A stretch of 16,878 nucleotides of DNA from SHLQ01 sp964562985 (GCA_964562985.1 CAZLWE010000068.1:1-16878); one strand, 5' to 3'; shown: positions 6,803 through 15,211, numbered from the stretch's first letter. Numbers and translations are program-made. Notes: a model not told the origin generated them from the sequence alone.

Positions 6803-8788
6803 CTATGCACCTGGCGAGCAGGTGATGTCGGTCCGGACGCCGTCGGTGCGGGCGATGATGACCCAGGTGCTATTCACGTCGCCGCTGAGCGAAACCGAGC
6901 GGTCTCGGGCAGGGGCTCCCTGTTGCCAGATGCCGTTCTCGCGCAGGTTGATCGAATCCGCGGCGAACGTCCACGTCACCGTGACGCTTTGGTTGTCGCC
7001 CGTAACCGTGCAGAGTGCGCCCGGGTTGGGCTCTGGTGCCGGTGGGGTGGGCGCTGGTGGGGTTACACCGCCACCAATCACGCACGTAACATCGGTGCGG
7101 ATACCGTCGGTGCGGGCGATGATGACCCAGGTGCTATTCACGTCGCCGCTGAGCGAAACCGAGCGGTCTCGGGCAGGGGCTCCCTGTTGCCAGATGCCGT
7201 TCTCGCGCAGGTTGATCGAATCCGCGGCGAACGTCCACGTCACCGTGACGCTTTGGTTGTCGCCCGTAACCGTGCAGAGTGCGCCCGGGTTGGGCTCTGG
7301 TGCCGGTGGGGTGGGCGCTGGTGGGGTGTTTGCTTCGTCACGAACACACAGCGCATCGATGGGCACCCCGTTGGGATGGAACCGGGCGAAGTAGTCCGCG
7401 GTGTCAGTCGCTGCATTGCTGATCGTCGCTGTGGTGGCGTTGAACGGAGGGGTGCTATGCCACGTCGAGTTTCGGCGGATGTTCGCTCCAGCGAAATCGG
7501 TCGACCATTCGAGAACGAGATCATTGCCCGACACGGTCGCCGTGCACTCCGGAGCAGCAGGCTCCGGCTGTGGTTCTGGCACTGGCACCGGCGTTGGAGC
7601 TGGTGGCGCCGGTACATCGTCGCCGGCAGCTGTCCGTGCGGCGATGTAATCGCGTCCGCCAACGAGTTCAGTGATGTCAGCGACGTTGTCAACAAGTACG
7701 GGGGAAGAACGATCCTGCGTGGTTCCGTCACCGAGTTGCGCCTCGTCATTTCGGCCCCAGCCGTACACGTCGCCGTTAGCCGCTGCGGCCATGGCGAAGT
7801 CGCGGCCGGATCCGATTACGGCGATCGTGGGAAGGTCGATCTGGACGGGGCTGTTCCGTTGCGCCGTGGTTCCGTCGCCGAGTTGCCCGAAGGTGTTTCG
7901 TCCCCAGGTCCAGACGTTGCCAGCTGCATCGAGGGCAACGGTATGGAAACCAAAGGCCTCCACATCGACGATGGTGGGTAGTCCGGTCACTTGTTGTGGA
8001 GTATTTCGGTTGGTGGTATTGCCGAGGCCGAGTTGACCGAACTGGTTATCGCCCCACGTCCATACGGTGCCGTCAGAACGGAGCACCGCGGTGTGCACTC
8101 GGCCGGCCGTGATCACAGCGACGTTGGTGATACCGGTGACGTCGACCGGACGGGTTCGGTCGGTGAATGTGCCGTCGCCCAGTTGGCCGTACATGTTTTC
8201 ACCGATGGCGCTCAGGGAACCGTCGGAGTGAAGGACGATTGAATGCTCACGGCCCGCTGCGACTGCTACCGCGTCGGAAATGCCTTGTACACGAGTTGGG
8301 ATAGAGCGATTCGCGTTGTCACCTTGACCAAGCTGGCCGTCGATGCCGCGACCCCACGCCCAAACTTCGCCGTCGGTGACGGCGAGGGAGTGATAGTGGC
8401 CTGAGCCGACCGCACTTACTGAGGTGAGCGAAACCACTTGTGGACTATTTCGGTTGACGAACGTTCCGTTACCGATCTGGCCGTTGCCGTTCAGTCCCCA
8501 AGTTCTGACCGAACCGTTGTCACTCAGTGCAACGACGTGGTGGCGTCCGCCAGCGATGTCGACGATGGCCGATAGGCCGGTGTCGACCGCGTCGCCTCGG
8601 TCGGTATTGGTGCCATCGCCGAGCTGACCAAGACCATTTTCGCCCCAGGTGAATACCTCGCCGTCGCCGACGTTCGCGCCGGCGGCCGGAGCCGCCGTGA
8701 TCAATACCGCAACCATGAGGAGTGCGGTCACAATCGCCAGCGCGCGCGAGCCGACCTTTTGAGTCGTGTCCACCATATTTACAGCCAT
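6803..8788 (-). CDS. Exported seven-bladed RCC1-repeat protein with duplicated C-terminal modules
   Basis: A 661-residue secreted protein. An N-terminal hydrophobic segment (about 15-33) followed by APAAGA is a signal peptide. Seven RCC1-type repeats follow (about 43-390), each with a WG..N..GQLGDGT-like signature at about 48, 97, 145, 195, 245, 295 and 344; seven fits a complete beta propeller. A Pro-rich linker (388-413) leads to three small Cys-bounded modules: C415-C481, C505-C569 and C593-C657, separated by further Pro-rich linkers. The second and third modules are nearly identical because of a 264-bp tandem duplication. Surface or extracellular binding is likely, but the ligand is unknown. 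TATTAT lies 6 nt before the ATG without a Shine-Dalgarno. The eukaryotic Ran exchange function should not be assumed. Confidence 0.9.
   Translation of the reverse strand: MAVNMVDTTQKVGSRALAIVTALLMVAVLITAAPAAGANVGDGEVFTWGENGLGQLGDGTNTDRGDAVDTGLSAIVDIAGGRHHVVALSDNGSVRTWGLNGNGQIGNGTFVNRNSPQVVSLTSVSAVGSGHYHSLAVTDGEVWAWGRGIDGQLGQGDNANRSIPTRVQGISDAVAVAAGREHSIVLHSDGSLSAIGENMYGQLGDGTFTDRTRPVDVTGITNVAVITAGRVHTAVLRSDGTVWTWGDNQFGQLGLGNTTNRNTPQQVTGLPTIVDVEAFGFHTVALDAAGNVWTWGRNTFGQLGDGTTAQRNSPVQIDLPTIAVIGSGRDFAMAAAANGDVYGWGRNDEAQLGDGTTQDRSSPVLVDNVADITELVGGRDYIAARTAAGDDVPAPPAPTPVPVPEPQPEPAAPECTATVSGNDLVLEWSTDFAGANIRRNSTWHSTPPFNATTATISNAATDTADYFARFHPNGVPIDALCVRDEANTPPAPTPPAPEPNPGALCTVTGDNQSVTVTWTFAADSINLRENGIWQQGAPARDRSVSLSGDVNSTWVIIARTDGIRTDVTCVIGGGVTPPAPTPPAPEPNPGALCTVTGDNQSVTVTWTFAADSINLRENGIWQQGAPARDRSVSLSGDVNSTWVIIARTDGVRTDITCSPGA
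6840..7063. repeat. Direct repeat copy 1 (224 bp) inside the RCC1 gene
   Basis: Base-for-base identical by eye to 7104-7327, at a 264-bp (88-codon) offset that preserves the reading frame. The few bases just outside 6840 are also similar but diverged. It encodes the last Cys-bounded module and part of its Pro-rich linker. Confidence 0.92.
7104..7327. repeat. Direct repeat copy 2 (224 bp) inside the RCC1 gene
   Basis: Partner of 6840-7063. It encodes the penultimate module (about residues 503-569) and its upstream linker. The absence of even synonymous differences over 224 bp indicates a recent duplication or ongoing gene conversion. Confidence 0.92.
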
Positions 8789-8794
8789 AACCCG

Positions 8795-8800
8795 ATAATA
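8795..8800 (-). promoter_or_regulatory. Putative -10 box of a leaderless RCC1 transcript
   Basis: TATTAT on the minus strand sits 6 nt before the ATG at 8788, and no Shine-Dalgarno lies between. This is close to the -10 consensus and would start the transcript at the ATG. It suggests the RCC1 gene has its own promoter despite lying 73 bp after the flavoprotein gene. Confidence 0.5.
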
Positions 8801-8861
8801 CTCGGTATAGCCCGACGCGGAGTAGGTTTATTGGCCTGGGGGTTTGGCGCTCGGTGAGGGT

Positions 8862-10223
8862 TTAGAGCTCGTTGAGCGTGTCCTCTACGCCCTTGTAGAA
8901 GGTCGGGTAGGCATATGTCATTGACCGTAGGGTGGCGATAGGAACCTCGGCGTGCACCGCGAGTGCCAGCAAACCGAGTACTTCACCGCCATGCGGGCCA
9001 GCCGACGTCGCGCCGATGAGCACGTCGCGATCAGCGTCTACGACGAGTTTGATAAAGCCGTCGTTTCCGTGCATGTGCATCCATCCACGAGCGGTGTGGG
9101 CGACGAGCTTGAAGGCGGTCTTGACGTTGATGCCAGCGTCCTTTGCTTGCGCCTCGGTCTTGCCAACGACGCCGATCTCGGGGTCGGTGAAGACGGCTGC
9201 GGCCATGGCGTCGTAGTTCACGGGGACGACGTCGTTGCCGAGAATGTGTGCGACCGCGACGTCTGCCTGCTTGAGGGCGAGGTGGGTGTAGAGGCCTTCG
9301 CCGGCAATGTCTCCAACCGCCCACAGTCCATCTTGGACCTGAGCGTTTTCGTCGATCGACATGAAGCGGGCATCTTCATCGAGGCCCAGGTTGCCGATGC
9401 CGAGTTCCTTGAGGAATGTCTTGCGGCCCACCGCGACGAGAAGCTTCTCGGCTGCGACCTCGGTGCCGTCCGCGAGCGTCACGGTAAAGCCGGTGGTTTC
9501 GTCATAGGCGACCGATTCGGCGGATTGGCCGACGTGGATGTCGATGCCGCCGTTACTGAGGGTCTCTTGGAGAGTGTCGTCGACCTCGGGTTCGAAATTC
9601 GGCATCAATCGATCTTGTCCCTCGACGACACTGACCTTTACGCCGAAGCGGCTAAGTGCCTGGCCCAATTCGAGGCCGATTACGCCGCCCCCGAGCACGA
9701 CCATTGATTCGGGAAGCTCTTTGACCTGAACGATTTCCTTGTTCGTCCAGTACGGCGTGTCCGCGAGGCCGGGGATCGGCGGTACGAGGGCTTGGGTGCC
9801 CGTAGCGATGACGATGCCCTTCGAAGCCACATACGTGTCGTCGCCAACTTGCACGGTCTTGGGCCCGGTGATTACGCCGCGGCCTCGAACGAACGTGCCG
9901 CCCTTTCCGACGAACCGGTCGACTGCGATCGTGTCATCCCAGTCAGCGGTTGCCTGCTCTTTGATTCGCTGGGCGACCGGCGTCCAGTCGGGCGTGGCTG
10001 ATGCGGTGCCGGCGAGGCCTTCGACGTGGCCGACCTCGGCCAACGCGTTCGCCGCTCGAATCATCATCTTGGACGGGATGCATCCGTAGTACGGGCACTC
10101 ACCGCCCACGAGATTCGCTTCGATGCCAATGACGTTCAGACCCGCTTCGCCGAGCTGTCCTCCTACCGACTCGCCCCCTGGTCCCATTCCGATGATGATG
10201 ACGTCGGTGTGGTGCTCGACCAT
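8862..10223 (-). CDS. FAD-dependent pyridine nucleotide-disulfide oxidoreductase (Lpd/MerA-like, atypical)
   Basis: From ATG 10223 the protein has 453 residues. It shows an N-terminal FAD dinucleotide fold (IIIGMGPGGESV), the redox-active disulfide C43-PYYG-C48 in GGECPYYGCIPSK, an NAD(P)-binding fold (VVLGGGVIGLELG), a second FAD motif (WAVGDIAGEG) and a C-terminal dimerisation domain. In lipoamide and glutathione reductases this last domain supplies a His-Glu pair in HPTLSE; here the region reads YPTFYK, so both residues are replaced. It is thus in the family but unlikely to be a standard lipoamide dehydrogenase, and its substrate is unknown. The start is chosen because GGGGG (10231-10235) lies 7 nt upstream and the fold begins at once; the frame is open to 10256. 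It is divergent from the class V gene. Confidence 0.88.
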   Translation of the reverse strand: MVEHHTDVIIIGMGPGGESVGGQLGEAGLNVIGIEANLVGGECPYYGCIPSKMMIRAANALAEVGHVEGLAGTASATPDWTPVAQRIKEQATADWDDTIAVDRFVGKGGTFVRGRGVITGPKTVQVGDDTYVASKGIVIATGTQALVPPIPGLADTPYWTNKEIVQVKELPESMVVLGGGVIGLELGQALSRFGVKVSVVEGQDRLMPNFEPEVDDTLQETLSNGGIDIHVGQSAESVAYDETTGFTVTLADGTEVAAEKLLVAVGRKTFLKELGIGNLGLDEDARFMSIDENAQVQDGLWAVGDIAGEGLYTHLALKQADVAVAHILGNDVVPVNYDAMAAAVFTDPEIGVVGKTEAQAKDAGINVKTAFKLVAHTARGWMHMHGNDGFIKLVVDADRDVLIGATSAGPHGGEVLGLLALAVHAEVPIATLRSMTYAYPTFYKGVEDTLNEL

Positions 10224-10353
10224 GTTGTTGCCCCCGTATTTCCTGTTTCTTATCAATTGCTTGCCACGACAACCACTTGGGTTACGCGAAGAATTCCATC
10301 CCCACGAGTCTTCGAGGCCGCGAGCGATTGGCGAACCACTCTAGTACCGTCCG

Positions 10354-11526
10354 ATGATGCTGAATGTTGACGCGGTCAGAGCAGACACCGTTGGGGTGGA
10401 ACGCACAATTCATTTCAACAACGCGGGATCCTCGCTGCCTCCGACTCCCGTTGTTGACGCGATGGTTGACTACCTGCGTGCTGAACAGGTCTCGGGCGGG
10501 TACGAGACGGTGGCGGACAACCTTGAGCAACTCGATGATGTGTACACGGCGACGGCGACATATCTCGGGTGTGAATCCGATGAGGTGGCCTTCGTCGCTG
10601 GAGCGGGCGATGGATGGTGGCGAGCGTTCAGCGCGATCGACTTAGCTCCGGGCGATCGCATCCTCGCAAGTCATAGTGAGTATCAGGCCAACGCGTTCGG
10701 GTTTATGCAGGCGGCCGATCGGGGAGTGTCACTCGAAGTCGTGCCCAACGACGAAGACGGACTCATCGACGTGGACGCGCTTGTGGACATGCTCGACGAG
10801 CGGGTCAAGCTGGTTTCGCTCACGCACATCGGCATGGCGAACGGAGCGATCCAACGGGCTGGCGAAGTGGGACGCGCCGTCGCTGATCATCAGGCCATCT
10901 ACTTGCTCGACAGTTGCCAAGCGGCTGGTCAGTTGCCTCTCGATGTGGACGACCTCGGTTGTGATTTCTTGGTGTACACCGGCCGAAAGTGGATGAGAGG
11001 GCCGCGTGGCACCGGCATTCTCTATGCGCGAAACAGTGTGCTCGACAAGCTCGGGACTCAACCGTTCATCGACGGACGGTCAGCCCATTGGCTCGACGCG
11101 GGCGGCTACTCGCTCGAGCCAGGAGCGCGACGCTTTGAATACGGCGAGCAGCACTTCTCCGGCAAGGTCGGGCTTGGAGTCGCTACTCGCTACATGCTCG
11201 ATGTTGGCGTCGACGCGATCACCGAGCGAACGCAGGCTCTCGGTCATATGTTGCGAGCGGGTCTCGAAGAGCTACCTCAGGTCGAGGTGCACGACGAAGG
11301 TGTCCTACGCGGCGGCGCGGTGTGCTTCACCGTTCGCGGCACGGCCTCCATCGACAACGGGGTGTTACTGCGTGAGCAAGGTCTGCAGATATCGGTACCC
11401 GGTCGCCGGAACTCGCAGTACGACATCGGTCGGCGTGGGATCGAGGCGGTGTATCGGGCAGCCCCGCACTATTTCAACACCGAAGACGAAGTGGAAAGGG
11501 CCATCGAGTTGATCGGGGGGATCTAA
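10354..11526 (+). CDS. Class V aminotransferase-fold PLP enzyme
   Basis: A 390-residue fold-type I PLP enzyme of the class V (NifS/isopenicillin N epimerase-like) group. The N-terminal FNNAGSSLPP is the substrate-loop region. D186 and Q189 (LLDSCQAAGQ) contact the PLP ring, and K212 in YTGRKWMRGPRGTG is the Schiff-base lysine. The C-terminal RAAPHYFNTEDEVERAI matches the usual arginine-containing substrate-carboxylate region. The segment where cysteine desulfurases carry their catalytic loop cysteine reads LQISVPGRRNSQYD and has no cysteine, so desulfurase activity is doubtful. The start is one of two adjacent ATGs (10354, 10357), with no clear Shine-Dalgarno; a TAGTAC 6 nt upstream is a weak -10 candidate. 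The substrate is unknown. Confidence 0.87.
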   Translation: MMLNVDAVRADTVGVERTIHFNNAGSSLPPTPVVDAMVDYLRAEQVSGGYETVADNLEQLDDVYTATATYLGCESDEVAFVAGAGDGWWRAFSAIDLAPGDRILASHSEYQANAFGFMQAADRGVSLEVVPNDEDGLIDVDALVDMLDERVKLVSLTHIGMANGAIQRAGEVGRAVADHQAIYLLDSCQAAGQLPLDVDDLGCDFLVYTGRKWMRGPRGTGILYARNSVLDKLGTQPFIDGRSAHWLDAGGYSLEPGARRFEYGEQHFSGKVGLGVATRYMLDVGVDAITERTQALGHMLRAGLEELPQVEVHDEGVLRGGAVCFTVRGTASIDNGVLLREQGLQISVPGRRNSQYDIGRRGIEAVYRAAPHYFNTEDEVERAIELIGGI

Positions 11527-11539
11527 CGTGATCGAGAAC

Positions 11540-11567
11540 CTGTCATCGCTTGGATCAGCGCTATACT
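11540..11567 (+). promoter_or_regulatory. Promoter of tRNA-Gly
   Basis: A -10 box TATACT (11562-11567) and a -35-like CTGTCA (11540-11545) are separated by 16 bp. Transcription would begin about 5-8 bp before the tRNA. This is the best sigma-70-type promoter seen in the window. Confidence 0.6.
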
Positions 11568-11579
11568 GACAATCCCTTT

Positions 11580-11653
11580 GCGGGTGTAGTTCAACGGTAG
11601 AACCTCAGATTTCCAATCTGATGATGGGGTTTCGATTACCCCCACCCGCTCCA
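11580..11653 (+). tRNA. tRNA-Gly(TCC)
   Basis: A complete 74-nt cloverleaf. The acceptor stem is GCGGGTG/CACCCGC, and the anticodon stem TCAGA/TCTGA holds the loop TTTCCAA with anticodon TCC at 11612-11614. The T stem GGGGT/ACCCC surrounds TTCGATT. The discriminator is T and CCA is encoded at 11651-11653. It reads GGA/GGG glycine codons and has its own promoter and terminator. Confidence 0.97.
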
Positions 11654-11656
11654 TAT

Positions 11657-11697
11657 CGCAGCGCCTGAGTCTTTGGCTCAGGCGCTGCGTGGTTTTT
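11657..11697 (+). terminator. Rho-independent terminator after tRNA-Gly
   Basis: A perfect 13-bp GC-rich stem (11657-11669 with 11677-11689) with a 7-nt loop, followed by TGGTTTTT. It starts 4 nt after the tRNA and separates it from tig. Confidence 0.92.
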
Positions 11698-11753
11698 GGC
11701 GCTGCTCGTCGAGAACCACCGCAAGTCTTGGCGGGAGTCAGCGGAGATAACAG

Positions 11754-11759
11754 TAGGCT
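11754..11759 (+). promoter_or_regulatory. Putative -10 box upstream of tig
   Basis: TAGGCT lies 9 nt before the GTG start of tig, with a CT-rich spacer and no Shine-Dalgarno. The same hexamer precedes folC. The transcript would be leaderless or have a leader of only a few bases. Confidence 0.45.
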
Positions 11760-11768
11760 TCTCTCTCT

Positions 11769-13118
11769 GTGAACAGCACGCTTGAAACCCTCGAAGACAA
11801 CAAGGTCAAGTTGTCGGTCACCATCGAAGAATCCGAGTTCGAACCCAAGCTCGACGCGGCCTACAAAGCGATCTCCAAAGAGGTCAACCTGCCGGGCTTC
11901 CGCAAAGGCAAGGTCCCTCGAAAGCTGATCGAGCAGCGCTTCGGTCCGGAGGTGGCTCGTGAGGAGGCGCTTCGCCAGGCGCTGCCGGAGTACTACTCCC
12001 AAGCGGTCATCGACAACGACGTAGACGTGATCGCCGCTCCGGAGATCGACATCACCGCTGGGGAGTCCGCAGGCGATGTCAGCTTCGACGCTGTAGTGGA
12101 GGTGCGACCCGTGATCTCGGTGAGCGGTCACGACTCGCTTCGCGTGGAGATCCCATCACCTATTCCGACCGATCAGGATCTCGAGGATCGCATCGACTCG
12201 ATCCGTCGACAGCACGCCGAGCTAGACACGGTCGATCGAGCCGCCGCTGACGAAGATCACGTCACGATCGATATCGCTGGCACGGTCGACGGCGAACCGG
12301 TCCCTGGCCTCACCGCCGAGGACTACGACTACGTCGTTGGTTCGGGAGCGGTCGTCGCCGAAATCGACGAGAACCTGCGAGGCGCGAGCGCCGGCGACGA
12401 GTTGACGTTCTCGGCTGATCATCCCGACGACAGCCAAGACGACTCCATCGACTTCGTCATCACGGTGAAAGAGGTTCAAGCGTCGGTTCTTCCTGAGGTC
12501 GACGACGACTTCGCCAAAGAGGCCAGCGAGTTCGACACTATGGACGAGTTGCGCGACGACCTGATGTCTCGCCTCGACGACGTCAAACGAGCCCAAGCCG
12601 CACAAGCGCTCGACAACAACACCGGCGAAGCGCTTGCCGCTCTCGTTGAAGACGACCTGTCCGAGGCGCTTATCGAAGACGAGATGGACAACCGAGCCCA
12701 GGACATGGCGATGCGCCTCCAGGCCCAAGGCATCCAGCTCGAGCAGTACCTGCAGATCACCGGCACTACCCCCGAGCAGTTCCGCGAACAGCTTCGTGAG
12801 CAAGCCGAGGTCAGCGCCCGGGTAGACCTCGCACTACGAGCGGTAGCGGAGCAAGAAAGCATCGAAATATCAGACGATGAACTCGACGAAGAGCTCATGG
12901 TTTTGGCCACGCAACTCGATCAACCGCTCGACGCAGTTCGGGAACAACTAGAATCGGCAGGGCGTTTAAACCCCATACGGTCCGACATGCGGATCCGAGC
13001 TGCGCTCCAGTGGGTTACAGATCACGCTGAAATTGTCGATGAGGATGGCAACCCCGTAGATCGTGACCTTCTTGAGGCCGCAGACGACCACGCTGATCAC
13101 CAATCAGAGGAAGAGTAG
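11769..13118 (+). CDS. tig: Trigger factor (ribosome-associated chaperone/PPIase)
   Basis: Binds ribosomal protein L23 at the exit tunnel and shields nascent chains; it also has peptidyl-prolyl isomerase activity. The 449-residue protein shows the ribosome-binding signature GFRKGKVP (43-50) in the N-terminal domain, an FKBP-like domain (about 155-240, including VTIDIAGTVDGEPVPG), and a long helical C-terminal chaperone domain. The tail is very acidic and His-rich, as often seen in actinobacterial trigger factors. GTG at 11769 is chosen because the family alignment begins exactly at NSTLE. It heads a tig-clpP-clpX operon, with only 2 bp between its stop and clpP. Confidence 0.97.
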   Translation: MNSTLETLEDNKVKLSVTIEESEFEPKLDAAYKAISKEVNLPGFRKGKVPRKLIEQRFGPEVAREEALRQALPEYYSQAVIDNDVDVIAAPEIDITAGESAGDVSFDAVVEVRPVISVSGHDSLRVEIPSPIPTDQDLEDRIDSIRRQHAELDTVDRAAADEDHVTIDIAGTVDGEPVPGLTAEDYDYVVGSGAVVAEIDENLRGASAGDELTFSADHPDDSQDDSIDFVITVKEVQASVLPEVDDDFAKEASEFDTMDELRDDLMSRLDDVKRAQAAQALDNNTGEALAALVEDDLSEALIEDEMDNRAQDMAMRLQAQGIQLEQYLQITGTTPEQFREQLREQAEVSARVDLALRAVAEQESIEISDDELDEELMVLATQLDQPLDAVREQLESAGRLNPIRSDMRIRAALQWVTDHAEIVDEDGNPVDRDLLEAADDHADHQSEEE

Positions 13119-13120
13119 AC

Positions 13121-13744
13121 ATGAGCATTCTGATCCCGAATGTCATTGAGAAGACCCCCCAGGGCGAGCGACACGGAGACATTTTCTCCCGGCTCCTTCG
13201 CGAGAACATCATCTTTCTTGGCACACCGATCGACGACATGGTCGCCAATGTCATCTCGGCACAGCTTCTCCACCTCGAGGCGGAGAACCCCGACCGTGAC
13301 ATCAGCCTCTACATCAACTCGCCCGGCGGCGACATCAATGCGCTGTTCGCGATCTACGACACGATGCAATACGTCAAGCCGGACATCACCACGATTTGCT
13401 TTGGTCAGGCAGCCTCAGCTGCGGCGGTTTTGCTCGCAGCAGGCACGCCAGGCAAGCGTTTGGCGCTCAAGCACAGCCGGATTTTGATCCATCAGCCGTA
13501 CTCGGGGGCCCAAGGTCAGGTGTCCGACATCGAGATCGCAGCAAATGAGATAAATCGCATGAAGGTCTCTTTGGAGCATGTGCTGGCGCATCACACCGGC
13601 CAAACTGCAGAGAAGATCTCGTCCGACACGGACCGTGATTACGTAATGACCGCCGATGAAGCCAAAGAATATGGGATCATTGACGAAGTCATCGACAACC
13701 GGGACATGGTCGATACCACAGGACCTATTAAGGCCGTCGACTAG
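13121..13744 (+). CDS. clpP: ATP-dependent Clp protease proteolytic subunit
   Basis: The serine peptidase barrel that degrades substrates fed by ClpX or ClpC. It has 207 residues, the normal length. The triad is S99 (FGQAASAAAVLL), H124 (RILIHQPYSG) and D173 (DTDRDYVM). The YINSPGGDINALFAIYDTMQ strand and oxyanion region are typical. There is a short N-terminal extension before the usual processing region. The Shine-Dalgarno-like AGAGGAAG at 13106-13113 lies inside the end of tig, giving tight coupling. Actinobacteria commonly carry two clpP genes; only one is in this window, so a second paralogue elsewhere is possible. Confidence 0.97.
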   Translation: MSILIPNVIEKTPQGERHGDIFSRLLRENIIFLGTPIDDMVANVISAQLLHLEAENPDRDISLYINSPGGDINALFAIYDTMQYVKPDITTICFGQAASAAAVLLAAGTPGKRLALKHSRILIHQPYSGAQGQVSDIEIAANEINRMKVSLEHVLAHHTGQTAEKISSDTDRDYVMTADEAKEYGIIDEVIDNRDMVDTTGPIKAVD

Positions 13745-13788
13745 ACGGCCGAAGATCTGTGTGTTCGACAGAATAGGGAGACCAGCAC

Positions 13789-15060
13789 GTGGCCAAATTT
13801 GGTGAAGGTGGAGAACTTCTAAAGTGCTCGTTCTGTGGCAAGTCACAGAAGCAAGTAAAGAAGCTCATCGCTGGTCCAGGTGTGTACATCTGCGACGAGT
13901 GCATCGACCTGTGTAACGAGATCATCGAAGAGGAGTTGGCAGAGACCAGCGACGTTGACTTCGGCGATCTTCCTACCCCAACCGAGATCCACGAGTTCCT
14001 CAACACCTACATCATTGGTCAGGAACACGCGAAGAAGATCCTCGCTGTCGCGGTCTACAACCACTACAAGCGTGTCGAATTCGGTAGCAACCTCGACAAC
14101 GAGGTAGAGCTGTCGAAGTCCAACATCTTGTTGGTCGGACCGACCGGTTGTGGCAAGACCTTGCTGGCGCAGACGCTCGCACGCATGCTCAATGTGCCGT
14201 TTGCGATCGCTGACGCCACGGCACTCACCGAGGCCGGCTACGTTGGCGAAGACGTCGAGAACATCCTGTTGAAGCTGCTCCAGGCTGCTGACTACGACGT
14301 CAAGAAGGCCGAGACCGGCATCATTTACATTGACGAGATCGACAAGGTCGCACGCAAGAGCGAAAACCCGTCGATCACCCGAGACGTCTCGGGCGAAGGT
14401 GTGCAGCAGGCCCTCCTCAAGATCCTTGAGGGCACCACGGCAGCCGTACCTCCACAGGGCGGACGCAAGCACCCACATCAAGAGTTCATTCAGATCGACA
14501 CCACCAACGTGCTGTTCATCTGTGGCGGTGCCTTCGCAGGCATCGAAAAGATCATCGACCAGCGCGAGGACCGCGGAAGCGTCGGTTTCGGCGCTTCATT
14601 GTCGAGCCGCCAAGAGCGAGACGACCTCGGCGACGTGCTCACCCGCATTCGCCCGGAGGACCTCGTCAACTTCGGTCTCATCCCCGAGTTCATCGGCCGC
14701 CTGCCGGTCGTAGGGTCCGTCGGCAACCTCTACCAAGAGGACCTGGTTCGGGTGCTGACCGAGCCGAAGAACGCGCTGATCAAGCAGTACAGGAAGTTCT
14801 TCGAGTTCGAAGAAGTCGAACTCGAATTCACCGAAGACGCACTCGGCGCAATCGCCGACCAGTCGATTGCCCGTGGCGTCGGCGCTCGTGGCCTTCGTGC
14901 TGTGCTCGAAGAAGTCCTGCTCTCCACCATGTACGACCTTCCCGGTCGCGATGACATCGACAAGGTGACCATCACCGAAGAGGTTGTCAACGAAGGTGTG
15001 CTGCCCACGATTATGGGTGGCGGCAAGAAGATCGACCGGGAATCCCGCGCTGCTTCGTAG
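13789..15060 (+). CDS. clpX: ATP-dependent Clp protease ATP-binding subunit ClpX
   Basis: The AAA+ unfoldase that delivers substrates to ClpP. The 423 residues include a zinc-binding N-domain (C13, C16, C35, C38), Walker A GPTGCGKT (117-124), pore loop GYVG (150-153), Walker B IIYIDE (178-183), the LIPEFIGRLP block (297-306) and sensor 2 GARGLR (365-370). The ClpP-docking IGF loop reads VGF (265-267). It starts with GTG at 13789; AGGGAG (13775-13780) is 8 nt upstream. It follows clpP by 44 bp. All catalytic motifs are intact. Confidence 0.98.
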   Translation: MAKFGEGGELLKCSFCGKSQKQVKKLIAGPGVYICDECIDLCNEIIEEELAETSDVDFGDLPTPTEIHEFLNTYIIGQEHAKKILAVAVYNHYKRVEFGSNLDNEVELSKSNILLVGPTGCGKTLLAQTLARMLNVPFAIADATALTEAGYVGEDVENILLKLLQAADYDVKKAETGIIYIDEIDKVARKSENPSITRDVSGEGVQQALLKILEGTTAAVPPQGGRKHPHQEFIQIDTTNVLFICGGAFAGIEKIIDQREDRGSVGFGASLSSRQERDDLGDVLTRIRPEDLVNFGLIPEFIGRLPVVGSVGNLYQEDLVRVLTEPKNALIKQYRKFFEFEEVELEFTEDALGAIADQSIARGVGARGLRAVLEEVLLSTMYDLPGRDDIDKVTITEEVVNEGVLPTIMGGGKKIDRESRAAS

Positions 15061-15211
15061 CTGCCGGGTCTAACCAAACCCGTACTGTCGCCTCCCGCGG
15101 CGCATCGCTTCGCTCGCTTGCAACGTCGGCGCCATTTCGGATTGGCCCACCCGTCATCTCCAAATCAGCGCACCCAATCTCTTGACGGGCGCTCGCTAGG
15201 GCGAGCTTGTT

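Noticed and set aside
6635..7981. A 448-codon plus-strand open frame with an internal repeat
   Set aside because: It is antisense to the RCC1 gene and the end of the thioredoxin-domain gene. Its repeat is just the opposite strand of the 264-bp duplication, and its composition is Arg/Gly/Trp-rich without a family match.
6840..8700. Repeated sequence as a CRISPR array or mobile element
   Set aside because: The repeats are in-frame protein repeats (RCC1 blades and duplicated modules), not short identical repeats with unique spacers, and no transposase or terminal repeats are visible.
15065..15082. Hairpin just after clpX as a Rho-independent terminator
   Set aside because: The stem is only 5 bp with an 8-nt loop and no T run follows.
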